A stretch of DNA of 64,000 nt from Kluyvera sp036759925 (GCF_036759925.1 NZ_JAPKIB010000012.1:62001-126000), one strand, 5' to 3'. Counted from the first letter of the stretch, positions 43,007 through 52,621 are shown. Translations and numbers: made by a program. The notes: generated by a model from the letters alone, not told the origin.

Positions 43007-44419
43007 TTATTTCATCATCTCGCGAATCAGCGCGCCGAGGGTTTCTACCGCCCGTTCTTCACGCTCGCTCCATCCCCAGGCGGTATTAAACCGGAAGAAT
43101 GAAGCCCAGTTATCGGTTGTGGAGAACATTTTGCCCGGCGCGATGCTGATATGGTGCTCCAGTGCTTTTGCGCTCAACACACCAGCGTCAAGCCCCGCCG
43201 GTAGCTCCAGCCATAGAAAATAACCGCTGTCATTATGATGGATATGCACCTCTGGAGGTAGCGCGCGCATCAGTGCCTGCCAGGCCTGCTGTTTGCGCTC
43301 AGCAAGCTGACGACGCAGACGTCTCAGGTGCGCGTCATAACGTTTGGTCGCCAGATAGTCGACCAGCGCCAGCTGCATCGGCGAGCTGGTCGATAACGTG
43401 CTCATCAACTGTAAATGTTGAATACGCCGGGCATGCTTGCCCGCCGCCACCCAGCCAATACGGAACCCCGGCACCAGGCATTTTGAAAATGAACTGCAGT
43501 GCAGCGTCATATCACTTTTATCCCACGCCTTTGCGGGTAGCGGTTTATCGCGGCCAAAATAGAGTTCGCTGTAGACATCATCTTCAATCAGCGTGACGTT
43601 GTATTCGCTGAGGATCTCCACCAGACGTGCTTTCTTTTCCGGCGTCAGAGTAAAACCGAGCGGGTTCTGGCTGTTGGTCATCAACCAGCAGGCTTTCACC
43701 GGGTAGGTTTGCAGCGCCTGCACCAGCGCATCGAGGTCGATACCCTCTTGCACATCGGTGGCGACCGACAGCGCTTTGAGCCGTAGACGTTCCAGTGCCT
43801 GTAGTGCGCCGTAAAAACAAGGGTTCTCGACGATCACCCAATCGCCCGGCTCCGTCACTGCCTGTAGGCTGAGGTTCAGCGCCTCCAGCGCACCGGCGGT
43901 GATAACAATTTCATCCGGGGAGATGGTCATGCCCTGGAGCGCATAGCGCCGCGCGATGGCATGGCGTAACTCGTCGTTGCCCGGCGGCAGGTTTTCAATC
44001 ACGCTCATCGCCGTTGCGGTTTTGCTGACCTGCGCCAGCGAGCGGTTAAGCTGCGGCAGCGGAAACAGTTTTGGGTCAGGGAAAGCGGAGGCAAATGGCA
44101 GCACCGAGGCATTCCGGCTGGCCTGCAGCACTTCAAATATATAGGTATTGATGTCGACGACGTTATCAGGCATCACCTGCGCGGGCGCTGTGGCCGCTCG
44201 GGTTGTCACCGTGCGCGGGGCGACGTAATAGCCGGACTGCGGTCGCGCCACGATGCGTCCCTGGCTTTCCAGCAGCTGATACGCGTGGCTGACGGTCATA
44301 AAGCTCATGCCGCTGTTCACCACCTGCTCACGCAGCGACGGCAGTTTATCGCCCGGCAGCCACACCCCAAGGGCAATCTGTTCCGTCATCTGCTCGGCGA
44401 GGCGCTGGTACTTTTTCAT
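43007..44419 (-). CDS. ydcR: MocR-family regulator YdcR (GntR HTH plus aminotransferase-like domain)
   Basis: 470 residues from the ATG at 44419 (E. coli 468). The N-terminal GntR winged helix (GDKLPSLREQVVNSGMSFMT) is joined to a fold-type I aminotransferase domain with the PLP lysine in SSFSKCLVPGFRIGW. MocR regulators sense amines or PLP derivatives. Its place upstream of ydcSTUV-patD in the same orientation, as in E. coli, suggests control of that operon. It marks the left border of the accessory insertion. Confidence 0.95.
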   Translation of the reverse strand: MKKYQRLAEQMTEQIALGVWLPGDKLPSLREQVVNSGMSFMTVSHAYQLLESQGRIVARPQSGYYVAPRTVTTRAATAPAQVMPDNVVDINTYIFEVLQASRNASVLPFASAFPDPKLFPLPQLNRSLAQVSKTATAMSVIENLPPGNDELRHAIARRYALQGMTISPDEIVITAGALEALNLSLQAVTEPGDWVIVENPCFYGALQALERLRLKALSVATDVQEGIDLDALVQALQTYPVKACWLMTNSQNPLGFTLTPEKKARLVEILSEYNVTLIEDDVYSELYFGRDKPLPAKAWDKSDMTLHCSSFSKCLVPGFRIGWVAAGKHARRIQHLQLMSTLSTSSPMQLALVDYLATKRYDAHLRRLRRQLAERKQQAWQALMRALPPEVHIHHNDSGYFLWLELPAGLDAGVLSAKALEHHISIAPGKMFSTTDNWASFFRFNTAWGWSEREERAVETLGALIREMMK

Positions 44420-44508
44420 GATCAATTCCGGTAAATCTTACATTGCGTCTATATTATATCAGCGTTACAAAATATGCATTTTTATGTAACTGATATGGGT
44501 TTTATGTT

Positions 44509-45462
44509 TTAGCGGTTCTGTTTGTTTCTGTAACGCAATGGGGCGCAGCCCAATAGCTCTTTGAAGCAGCGAATAAAATAAGTGACATGGTTAAACCCTG
44601 CCCGCTCGGCCACTTGCGACACCGATAACTCGGTGTTTTCCAGGAGGTCACAAGCGTACTTGACGCGTCGAATCATCAGGTACTCCTGAATGGTTCCACC
44701 GGTCTCTTTGCGAAAGACTCGTGAGGCATAGCTCTGCGATATTTTCAGACTCTCGGCAATCGCTTTCAACGTCAAAGGCTGACGGAAATCCTGCTCAATA
44801 AGACGCATAATTTTCGAGGAAATTTTCCCTGTTGATGTGGTCCGGACGTAGGCATCCTCGGAGAAAAGCTGAAACAGATTCAGCAGTAGCACGGCCATAA
44901 TTTCGACTTTATTCGAAACCGACTGATATTTTACCTCATAAGTATCAAACATCTGTTGAATAAAATCATGGTGCTGCAAAAGGTCGAAAACAAACGCTTT
45001 TGAATCCGTCGACGAGATATTTTCGAGAATATTATGAAATTCATTAAAGGGCTTGAAATAGCTGGCTAGCACATTAGCATCAATATGCAGTATGTTGCGC
45101 TTGTAATAATTAGATGGACTATTCTCCACTGTTACTTTATGCAGTTTCCCTTGAGGGAAGATAAAAATCCTACCCGGCCGCAATGTGTATTGTTGATTAT
45201 CGACAACGACAATCCCCACCCCATCATAAATATATAAAACCTCCAGACACTGATGCCAGTGATAATAATCTACACTTTTCCCCTCTACCCGACGAAACTC
45301 CGCATAGAGATCATCGAATTCGATGCGATCAAGTAATAACTCAGCAGTCATAACGGCGATGTCAAGATAGTTCAACTTTGATTCAGAATAATTCAAAATT
45401 TCGAAAAAAAATCCTCTTTTTTCTGTGTGCGGTGTCGAATCATCGTTTTTTGTGATCTTCAT
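44509..45462 (-). CDS. AraC-family regulator of the oligosaccharide locus
   Basis: 317 residues: an N-terminal cupin-type sensor (YYHWHQCLEVLYIYDGVGIV; RPGRIFIFPQGKLHKV) and a C-terminal AraC HTH pair (LTLKAIAESLKISQSYASRV; SVSQVAERAGFNHVTYFIRC). It is divergent from the DUF2264 gene with 91 bp between, the usual layout for a sugar-responsive activator of the adjacent operon. The start is uncertain; an internal ATG at 45351 is possible and neither has a good ribosome site. Codon use is AT-richer than in ydcR next door, suggesting acquisition with the rest of the locus. Confidence 0.85.
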   Translation of the reverse strand: MKITKNDDSTPHTEKRGFFFEILNYSESKLNYLDIAVMTAELLLDRIEFDDLYAEFRRVEGKSVDYYHWHQCLEVLYIYDGVGIVVVDNQQYTLRPGRIFIFPQGKLHKVTVENSPSNYYKRNILHIDANVLASYFKPFNEFHNILENISSTDSKAFVFDLLQHHDFIQQMFDTYEVKYQSVSNKVEIMAVLLLNLFQLFSEDAYVRTTSTGKISSKIMRLIEQDFRQPLTLKAIAESLKISQSYASRVFRKETGGTIQEYLMIRRVKYACDLLENTELSVSQVAERAGFNHVTYFIRCFKELLGCAPLRYRNKQNR

Positions 45463-45553
45463 AACGAATTACATCATCGAACAACAATAAGTTACGTGCC
45501 ATTGCAGGGCGTTATGAAACGTTATTCCATTTTACTATCAAGGTATATGTTCG

Positions 45554-47407
45554 ATGAAACTTCCACCATGTTCACGGCAACCGCTGTGTACCAGAAACGA
45601 TGTTGAAAATGAATTCAACACCCTTTTTTCTGCCGCCTGGTCGCTTCACCAGGATGGCGCAACCGGCATTCTGCCAGGTAAAGCTATCCCACTTTATGGC
45701 AGTAAAATTGCAGCAATGGAGACATTTTCTCGCCTGATGTGGGGGATTTTCTCGCAATTGGCCTGTCCTGATAGCCCGTCATTACCTGTTGCGCCGTTAT
45801 TCCGACTCATTGCTGACGGCACTAATCCAAAGCACCCGAACTACTGGGGAACGCCTGGAGATTTTGATCAACGCTGCGTAGAAATGGCGGTATACGGCGT
45901 AGGCCTGGCGCTAGCCGCACAGCAATTCAGAGCACACCTCTCTCACGAAGAATTTGCCAATCTGGTGAGCTGGCTTAAACACATCCGACGGGTGAAACTG
46001 CCGCAAAATAACTGGTCATTCTTCCCCATTATGGTCGAAAGCGGGTTGTGTATTGCGGGAGAAAATTGGCAGCCGGATACCATTGCACACCACTTTTCTC
46101 TACTTGATGAATACTATCTGGGAGATGGATGGTATAGCGATGGCAAAGGCCGTCCACGTGATTATTATAACGCCATGGCATTGCATTATTATGGGCTGGT
46201 TTATGCACAACTCATGGGCCAGCGCGACCCAGAAAGAAGCCGTATCCTTCGTGAACGTGCCACCCTCTTTGCCCATGACTTTATCCATATGTTCGCCGAC
46301 GATGGCAGCGCCATTCCATTTGGCCGCAGCCTAACCTACCGTTTTGCACAATCCGCCTTCTGGAGTGCCGTCGCGTTTTCAGCACTCCCGGTGTTTCCTG
46401 CCGGTGTAGTTAAAGGTCTGATTCTGCGCAATATTAACTGGTGGCGACAGCAGGAATTTACCGACAGCCGCGGCATTATGAATGTCGGTTATGCCTATGA
46501 TAACAATGGTATTTCAGAAGATTACAATGCACCAGGATCGTCTTATTGGGCATGCAAAACGTTCCTGATCCTGGCATTAGATAAACAGAGCGTATTCTGG
46601 AAAAGCGCGGCTCTGCCGCTGCCAACCTCAACCGCGCAACATGAATTTGCGCATGCCGGACAGATTGTTCATCACGATACCCGCAACCAGCACCATTATT
46701 TACTCAATGCCGGTCAGTTTCCAGCCAAAAACTATAATAACAGCGAGAGTAAATACGCTAAGTTCGCCTACTCTTCGCTGTTGGGATTTAACCTGGAGCG
46801 TTGTCGCTACGGCATTGAAATGAACGCTTGCGATTCCATGTTGCTATTTTCAGAGCATGACGACTATTTCCGTGGACGCCGTATTAATCAGTACTCGGAA
46901 GTAAGCAACCGTTATATTCATTGTCGCTGGCAACCACAATCAGGCATTTCAGTCCAAACCTGGTTTGTCCCATTATCAAGCGGCCATTTCCGGCTGCATA
47001 TTATCGAAAATGATAGGAATATTAATACCGTAGAAGGCGGCTTCCCTATTCCCGTATTCACTACTGAGACCGCCGTTCCCGGAGAGAAGAAAAACGACAT
47101 AATAGATACTCAGGAAAATATTTTCAGCTTGATTGAGGATCTTTCACCAGCCTTAACACGCACCGCTGAAATAGTTGTTTCACCGCCTGCAAGCAACATT
47201 ATTTTCCCCTGTAGTAGCGGTGTTCCCACATTACAACAGGCTCTGGAGCCCGGCAAACATCTCTTTGCCTGTCTGGTTCGGGCAGGCCGCGGCACTCCCG
47301 GTGAAAGCGATGTGTCGGTAGATATCGACCCACAACAGCGTTATTTCACCATTCAGGATGAAGGAACATCCCTCACTATTTCGCTAACCCCTAAATCCGA
47401 AAGGTAA
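45554..47407 (+). CDS. DUF2264 family protein, probable glycuronide-active glycosidase
   Basis: 617 residues. The N-terminal two thirds is an alpha/alpha-barrel DUF2264 domain (RLMWGIFSQLACPD; HPNYWGTPGDFDQRCVEMAV; DYYNAMALHYYGLVYAQL; IPFGRSLTYRFAQSAFW), the remainder beta-rich, an arrangement also seen in uronate-polysaccharide lyases. From memory, CAZy places characterised DUF2264 proteins in a beta-glucuronidase family (GH154), which I cannot check. No signal peptide, so it acts in the cytoplasm on imported oligosaccharide. First gene of a four-gene operon; the permease begins 4 bp after its stop. Confidence 0.85.
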   Translation: MKLPPCSRQPLCTRNDVENEFNTLFSAAWSLHQDGATGILPGKAIPLYGSKIAAMETFSRLMWGIFSQLACPDSPSLPVAPLFRLIADGTNPKHPNYWGTPGDFDQRCVEMAVYGVGLALAAQQFRAHLSHEEFANLVSWLKHIRRVKLPQNNWSFFPIMVESGLCIAGENWQPDTIAHHFSLLDEYYLGDGWYSDGKGRPRDYYNAMALHYYGLVYAQLMGQRDPERSRILRERATLFAHDFIHMFADDGSAIPFGRSLTYRFAQSAFWSAVAFSALPVFPAGVVKGLILRNINWWRQQEFTDSRGIMNVGYAYDNNGISEDYNAPGSSYWACKTFLILALDKQSVFWKSAALPLPTSTAQHEFAHAGQIVHHDTRNQHHYLLNAGQFPAKNYNNSESKYAKFAYSSLLGFNLERCRYGIEMNACDSMLLFSEHDDYFRGRRINQYSEVSNRYIHCRWQPQSGISVQTWFVPLSSGHFRLHIIENDRNINTVEGGFPIPVFTTETAVPGEKKNDIIDTQENIFSLIEDLSPALTRTAEIVVSPPASNIIFPCSSGVPTLQQALEPGKHLFACLVRAGRGTPGESDVSVDIDPQQRYFTIQDEGTSLTISLTPKSER

Positions 47408-47411
47408 CCCT

Positions 47412-48662
47412 ATGTACGCAGTAAACAAAGTCGATTACATAAAGATAAGTACATTTATGTTCCTCTATTTCGTGGTGTGGACCATGAGTTTTAGCCTATA
47501 TGCTATATGGCTAGGGCAGCACGCCGCATTATCAAGTGCAGAAATTGGCGCCGTCTTTGCCGTCAATGGCGCCTTCGCCGTCGTGTTAAAACCTTTTTAT
47601 GGCTACATCACCGACAAGCTGGGAATGAAGAAGCATCTACTCTATTTTGTGGCCATTATGTCCGCGCTGCTGATGCCCTTTTTCGTTTACGTCTATCATC
47701 CACTGCTGATTGCGAGTTTCCCGATAGGTGTTGTGGTTGGTGCAATCTACCTCAGCCTCGCCTGGTATGCTGGTATAGCCGTGTCAGAATCCTATTGTGA
47801 CCGTTTTGGGCGCCTTAAAGGGTTTGAATTTGGCCGTATCCGCATGTGGGGGTCCTGCGGTGCGGCGGTCACTGCTTCATTCGCGGGTGTGCTGTTCAAC
47901 ATCTCACCGGTCATTAACTTTACCATTAGCAGCGTTGTCTCATTAATTATGCTAGCCGTCTTGATCAGCATAAAAATCCCTGATGCCGACAATAGCGAAA
48001 ACGCCGTTGTGCCGGCAAAAAAGATCAATATGGCCGATGTCCGTGAGTTGATTAAACAAGGTAAATTCTGGCGCTTTTGTTTCTATGTCGCAGGTATCGT
48101 ATGGTTTATGCATATCGCGGAGCAGCAGTTCCCTCGTTATTTTGTTTCATTCTTCCACGGTGATAAGTCAGGTAACTCCTGGTACGGTTATTTAAGTACC
48201 GTTCAGGCGATAGTCGAATTCATTTCAATGCTTACCGTACCCTGGGTTGTCAATAAACTGGGGGCACGTAAGACATTAATCATTGCCGGTTTGTTAATTG
48301 GTGCACGTTTACTTATTTCTGGATTTGCCACCAGCCCATTAATGATCGCCTTTATCAAACCTTTCTACGGTCTGGAGAACTCACTTTTGTTGATTGCTGT
48401 ATTTAAATACATCGCGGAGCATTTTGATAAAAAAGTCAACTCCACCATGTATCTGATTGGTTATCAGTGTTTCATCTACATTGGCACTATTTTTGTCTCC
48501 GCACCAGTGGGTTATCTATATGACCATATCGGTTTTGGGAATGCCTACTTTATTATGGGTGCCATTATTATCGCCTTTTCGCTGATGTCTATTTTTGTGC
48601 TCTCCAGCGATAAAGAAATACCAGGGCATCATCACCCGATTGCTAAACGCTCACTCAGTTAA
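47412..48662 (+). CDS. oligosaccharide:H+ symporter-family permease (LacY/RafB type)
   Basis: 416 residues with 12 helices, LacY length. Typical of the OHS family are the N-terminal FYFVVWTM-like helix, KPFYGYITDKLGMKKHL between helices 2 and 3, and FEFGRIRMWGSCGAA, equivalent to the LacY ARMFGCVGWA segment. Rhamnogalacturonide and disaccharide permeases of enterobacteria belong here. It probably brings a uronate-containing disaccharide or short oligosaccharide across the inner membrane after passage through the KdgM porin encoded downstream. Confidence 0.9.
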   Translation: MYAVNKVDYIKISTFMFLYFVVWTMSFSLYAIWLGQHAALSSAEIGAVFAVNGAFAVVLKPFYGYITDKLGMKKHLLYFVAIMSALLMPFFVYVYHPLLIASFPIGVVVGAIYLSLAWYAGIAVSESYCDRFGRLKGFEFGRIRMWGSCGAAVTASFAGVLFNISPVINFTISSVVSLIMLAVLISIKIPDADNSENAVVPAKKINMADVRELIKQGKFWRFCFYVAGIVWFMHIAEQQFPRYFVSFFHGDKSGNSWYGYLSTVQAIVEFISMLTVPWVVNKLGARKTLIIAGLLIGARLLISGFATSPLMIAFIKPFYGLENSLLLIAVFKYIAEHFDKKVNSTMYLIGYQCFIYIGTIFVSAPVGYLYDHIGFGNAYFIMGAIIIAFSLMSIFVLSSDKEIPGHHHPIAKRSLS

Positions 48663-48692
48663 TTAATATTGTTGTCGCAAAGAGAATTTCAT

Positions 48693-49844
48693 ATGCAGAA
48701 CATAGATAAACCGTCGGTTAAAAATGTCCCATATCTTCAAAGCATCGCCAATCAACTGGCAGATAAACTCGCCTTTCAGCTCGGCCAGTTTAATGGGCTA
48801 TTTCCTGCAGCTTGTAGCATCAACGGCATTTATCCGCTAACGCCGAATACCGATTGGACAAGCGGTTTCTGGAGCGGCATGACGGCGCTCGCCGCAACGT
48901 TCAGCCATCAGGAACGTTTCTATAACGCTCTCGGACAGCAGGTGGAGAGCTTTGCGCAGCGCCTTTGCGTAAAGCACGATCTGGAAACACACGATCTTGG
49001 TTTTTTGTATTCACTCTCCTGCGTAAATGCCTGGCGAATGACCGGTAATATAAACGCGCGTGACTGTGCCTTGCAGGCCGCTGATATGTTATTGGAGCGC
49101 TATCATCCGCAAGCAAGGATTATTCAGGCATGGGGCGATTTACAGGATCCTGAGCAGCAGGGACGAATGATTATCGACTGCATGATGAATTTACCGCTGT
49201 TGTATTGGGCAAGTGAACAGACGGGTAACAGCGAGTACATGAATAAGGCTTATCACCATGCACTGCAGGCTCGGAAGTATCTGTTCAGAGAGGATAGCTC
49301 GACGTTCCATACCTACTACATGGACGTGAAAACTGGCCAGCCTTTAGGGGGCAAAACGCATCAGGGATTTTCCGATAATTCCTGCTGGGCCCGGGGACAG
49401 GCATGGGCGATTTATGGTTGTGCGTTGAGTTACCACTACACTGGCGATAAACAGTTTTTGCAGGCTGCAAAAGAGGCCGCCCGCTACTTTCTGACGCATC
49501 TTCCCGCCGACGGCATCTGTTACTGGGATTTAAGTTTGACCGCAGCCGAAACGCATAAGGATACTTCCGCGGCGGTCATTGCCGTTTGCGGTCTGCTTGA
49601 ACTGGCTAACCATCTCTCTGTCGTAGACCCGGAACGTCGCGATTTTATCGAACAAGCGCTCAGCATGATGGACACGTTGCTGGAGGCTTATTTTGATCGT
49701 GAGCTTAACTATGGGGGCTATTTAACCCAATCCGTTTATAACATGAATAAAAATAGAGGTGTCGGGGAATACAGTACCTGGGGAGACTATTTCATGTTCG
49801 AAGCAATATCCAGACTCGTATCACCCGAAGTTAAATACTGGTAA
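48693..49844 (+). CDS. glycoside hydrolase family 88 unsaturated glucuronyl hydrolase
   Basis: 383 residues from the ATG at 48693 (AGAGAA upstream); an in-frame TTG at 48669 is less likely. GH88 motifs are clear: NTDWTSGFWSGM, HDLGFLYS, IIDCMMNLPLLYWAS, SDNSCWARGQAWAIYG and DTSAAV. The two catalytic aspartates of Bacillus UGL are 61 residues apart (88 and 149); here the equivalents are Asp101 and Asp162, the same spacing. The enzyme hydrates the 4,5-double bond of unsaturated glucuronyl residues left by polysaccharide lyases, releasing the uronic acid. No signal peptide: cytoplasmic. No lyase gene is present nearby. Confidence 0.93.
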   Translation: MQNIDKPSVKNVPYLQSIANQLADKLAFQLGQFNGLFPAACSINGIYPLTPNTDWTSGFWSGMTALAATFSHQERFYNALGQQVESFAQRLCVKHDLETHDLGFLYSLSCVNAWRMTGNINARDCALQAADMLLERYHPQARIIQAWGDLQDPEQQGRMIIDCMMNLPLLYWASEQTGNSEYMNKAYHHALQARKYLFREDSSTFHTYYMDVKTGQPLGGKTHQGFSDNSCWARGQAWAIYGCALSYHYTGDKQFLQAAKEAARYFLTHLPADGICYWDLSLTAAETHKDTSAAVIAVCGLLELANHLSVVDPERRDFIEQALSMMDTLLEAYFDRELNYGGYLTQSVYNMNKNRGVGEYSTWGDYFMFEAISRLVSPEVKYW

Positions 49845-49899
49845 AACATCTTAATTAATTTTATATCCTGACAGGGGTAGGCATTCCCTCGGAGTAAAC

Positions 49900-50604
49900 A
49901 TGCGTATAATCAAAGCATTTCCTTATTCTATATCTTTAATACTTCTGAGCATTTCTTTTTCTTCAATAGCAGGCGGCTTTATTGAAGTCCGAGAAGCTTA
50001 TGAGAGCGCATCAAAAGATCATCAACTTAAATTAGGCGGTGGATATAATTTTGATAATGGCGCTGGGGTATTATATCAAACGGTTTTTAACACCGGTAAA
50101 AATCTTGAACAGTTAAAACATACATTTGATGAACTCGAGGGATGGTATCCTCTCTGGAAAATCACTGACAAATTGACCTTCTATCCTGGCGGGATTATTA
50201 ATTCCACCAGCGCAGGCTCCACTACCTCACCGTATGTACAATTGGCTTATGTTTATAATCATGATTTAGCGATGGCATTTAAGTATCGTTATAACCATAT
50301 GAACTACCAGACTGCCGATCTACAAGGCGAGCCGGATTACAATGATAATCATCAGCTTGTTATGGTCGTAAATTATAAAATGACGGATAACATCAGCTAT
50401 GAGTTTGAACCCGATCTTTATATCAATACTGGAGACTACAAACGTAAAAACGGTAAAGATCATAGTTGGGAGTTGAACCATAAATTCACCTGGAAGATGA
50501 CCAACACCTGGAGACCTTTCGTGCAGCTCTCCTGGCTGGATCGCGACAACGGTAACAATGCTGAACGCTACCGCATCCGTCTGGGTATTCGTTACTACTT
50601 CTGA
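49900..50604 (+). CDS. KdgM/NanC-family oligosaccharide outer-membrane porin
   Basis: 234 residues. A signal peptide (about 24 residues) precedes a monomeric 12-strand barrel with alternating aromatic and charged strands and a terminal phenylalanine (RYRIRLGIRYYF), as in KdgM and NanC. The family admits acidic oligosaccharides such as oligogalacturonides or sialic acid. Last gene of the operon, 55 bp after the GH88 gene; a 10-bp-arm hairpin without U-run (50620-50643) follows. The coding sequence is distinctly AT-rich. Confidence 0.92.
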   Translation: MRIIKAFPYSISLILLSISFSSIAGGFIEVREAYESASKDHQLKLGGGYNFDNGAGVLYQTVFNTGKNLEQLKHTFDELEGWYPLWKITDKLTFYPGGIINSTSAGSTTSPYVQLAYVYNHDLAMAFKYRYNHMNYQTADLQGEPDYNDNHQLVMVVNYKMTDNISYEFEPDLYINTGDYKRKNGKDHSWELNHKFTWKMTNTWRPFVQLSWLDRDNGNNAERYRIRLGIRYYF

Positions 50605-50868
50605 GCGTCATCACACGTTGAATACCGCCAGCAGGCGGTATTCAGTTCAACCGTTGTGCGACACGTTCTGACGCCTGCAGCATCATTCTGAAAAGTCGCA
50701 AATGATTGACCTGCGACATAAAAGCAGCACGCCCGGTGCGGAAAACACCAGATCATGGCATTTATGATTAGCAATAACTGCCCAAAGCGCCATTATGTGC
50801 AGCTTGCTATCAGGGACGCACGCACCGCAACCCACGGTACCAACGTCAAGCAATCACCTTGGTTTATC

Positions 50869-51084
50869 ATGAAGGCAGATCTATTTTTAATGAAAATGAC
50901 AAGTATTGAACTGTTAGGCTATTCGGCAGCGCTGTGTTTTTCCTCAGTCATCGCTTCCGGCGAGCTACACAATGAAGCGCTGGCGATGATTAACCCGCTC
51001 CTGTTTGTTGTCGTGATAGGTAGCGGCCTGGCGTGCATTTACCCAAAAACTAAAAATCTCACGGCACGTTTCAAAAAAAATTAG
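50869..51084 (+). CDS. doubtful small membrane protein, 71 aa
   Basis: From the ATG at 50869 the frame encodes two possible membrane helices (IELLGYSAALCFSSVIA; INPLLFVVVIGSGLACIY) and a basic tail (KTKNLTARFKKN). The pattern is protein-like, but no ribosome binding site is seen for any of the ATGs (50755, 50869, 50890) and I recognise no family. Confidence 0.35.
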   Translation: MKADLFLMKMTSIELLGYSAALCFSSVIASGELHNEALAMINPLLFVVVIGSGLACIYPKTKNLTARFKKN

Positions 51085-51102
51085 CAAACACATAAAGATA
51101 GT

Positions 51103-51146
51103 GATAACAGTTACCCGAAAATAAAAGGAAAATTAAAACTGTTATC
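51103..51146. promoter_or_regulatory. 10-bp inverted repeat upstream of the bd-oxidase operon
   Basis: GATAACAGTT and AACTGTTATC are exact reverse complements separated by 24 bp, 84 bp before the oxidase start. Either a pair of half-operators or a hairpin; the binding factor is unknown. Confidence 0.45.
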
Positions 51147-51229
51147 ATTTAATACCCCCTGACTGTCTCTGCCCCCATTCCGCCCCACCCTCTAAAATCA
51201 AGCCGAGTCTTCTTCTCCACGGAGTTTGC

Positions 51230-52621
51230 ATGTTCGGTCTTGATGCGTTTCACCTCGCGCGAATTCAATTTGCCTTTACCGTTTCGTTTCACATCATTTT
51301 TCCCGCCATCACCATCGGTCTCGCCAGCTATCTGGCGGTGCTTGAAGGCCTGTGGTTGAAAACCCGCAACCCAGTCTGGCGTTCGCTGTATCAGTTCTGG
51401 TCAAAGATCTTCGCCGTCAATTTCGGTATGGGGGTGGTGTCCGGGCTGGTGATGGCTTATCAGTTTGGTACTAACTGGAGCGGCTTTTCGCAGTTTGCGG
51501 GCAGCATTACCGGCCCGCTCTTAACCTATGAAGTGCTGACCGCCTTCTTCCTGGAAGCCGGTTTTCTCGGCGTGATGCTGTTCGGCTGGAACCGCGTCGG
51601 CCCGGGGCTGCACTTCTTTGCCACCTGCATGGTCGCGTTGGGCACCATTATCTCCACTTTCTGGATCCTCGCCTCCAACAGCTGGATGCAGACCCCGCAG
51701 GGATATGAAATCGTCAACGGCCAGGTCGTGCCGGTCGACTGGTTTGCCGTTGTGTTTAACCCATCGTTCCCCTACCGGCTGCTACATATGTCCATTGCCG
51801 CTTTCTTGAGCAGCGCGCTGTTCGTCGGCGCGTCGGCAGCCTGGCATCTGCTGCGCGGCAACCAGACGCCAGCCATCCGCACCATGTTTTCCATGGCGCT
51901 GTGGATGACGCTTATCGTCGCCCCCATTCAGGCGATGGTCGGTGATATGCACGGTCTCAATACGCTCAAGCACCAGCCAGCGAAAATTGCCGCCATTGAA
52001 GGCCACTGGGAAAACCCGCCGGGCGAACCCACGCCGCTGCTGCTGTTTGGCTGGCCGGATATGGAGCAGGAGCGTACTCGCTTTGGGCTAGAGATCCCGG
52101 TGTTGGGCAGCCTGATCCTCACCCACAGTCTGGATAAACAGGTTCCGGCGCTCAAAGAATTTGCCAAAGAAGACAGACCCAATTCCACCATCGTCTTCTG
52201 GTCATTCCGCATCATGGCCGGGCTCGGCATGCTCATGCTGCTATTGGGTGTGATGGCGCTATGGCTGCGCAAGCGGCAAACCCTTTACACCTCGCGCCCG
52301 TTCCTGTGGTTCGCGCTGCTGATGGGCCCTTCTGGCCTGGTGGCGATCCTTGCCGGATGGGTGACGACGGAGGTGGGCCGCCAACCGTGGGTGGTTTATG
52401 GGCTGCAGCGCACGGCGGACGCCGTCTCGGCGCACGGTGACCTGCATATGAGCATCAGTCTGCTGACCTTTTTCGTGGTCTACAGCTCGGTCTTCGGCGT
52501 GGGCTACAGCTATATGGTGCGCCTGATCCGCAAAGGTCCGCAGCCGTTTAGCCCTGAGCCGCAAGGAACCCCAGCACGTCCGTTGTCCGCCGCGATGTCC
52601 CACAAAGAGGAGCGAGTATGA
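51230..52621 (+). CDS. cytochrome bd-type ubiquinol oxidase subunit I (CIO/CioA-like)
   Basis: 463 residues. CydA family: heme ligand region FHLARIQFAFTVSFHIIFPA, GFLGVMLFGWNRVGPGLHF, the GRQPWVVYG motif and a conserved methionine-bearing QAMVGDMHG. It is about 60 residues shorter than E. coli CydA because the quinol-binding Q-loop is of the short type, as in cyanide-insensitive oxidases of Pseudomonas. It reduces O2 to water using ubiquinol without pumping protons. Subunit II overlaps its stop by 4 bp. Confidence 0.93.
   Translation: MFGLDAFHLARIQFAFTVSFHIIFPAITIGLASYLAVLEGLWLKTRNPVWRSLYQFWSKIFAVNFGMGVVSGLVMAYQFGTNWSGFSQFAGSITGPLLTYEVLTAFFLEAGFLGVMLFGWNRVGPGLHFFATCMVALGTIISTFWILASNSWMQTPQGYEIVNGQVVPVDWFAVVFNPSFPYRLLHMSIAAFLSSALFVGASAAWHLLRGNQTPAIRTMFSMALWMTLIVAPIQAMVGDMHGLNTLKHQPAKIAAIEGHWENPPGEPTPLLLFGWPDMEQERTRFGLEIPVLGSLILTHSLDKQVPALKEFAKEDRPNSTIVFWSFRIMAGLGMLMLLLGVMALWLRKRQTLYTSRPFLWFALLMGPSGLVAILAGWVTTEVGRQPWVVYGLQRTADAVSAHGDLHMSISLLTFFVVYSSVFGVGYSYMVRLIRKGPQPFSPEPQGTPARPLSAAMSHKEERV

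Larger units (their letters stand above)
50605..51229. other. intergenic region between the porin and the bd-oxidase operon
   Basis: It holds the hairpin after the porin gene (50620-50643), one doubtful small ORF (50869-51084), and a perfect 10-bp-arm inverted repeat (51103-51112 with 51137-51146) before the oxidase genes. Nothing else is recognisable. Confidence 0.5.
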
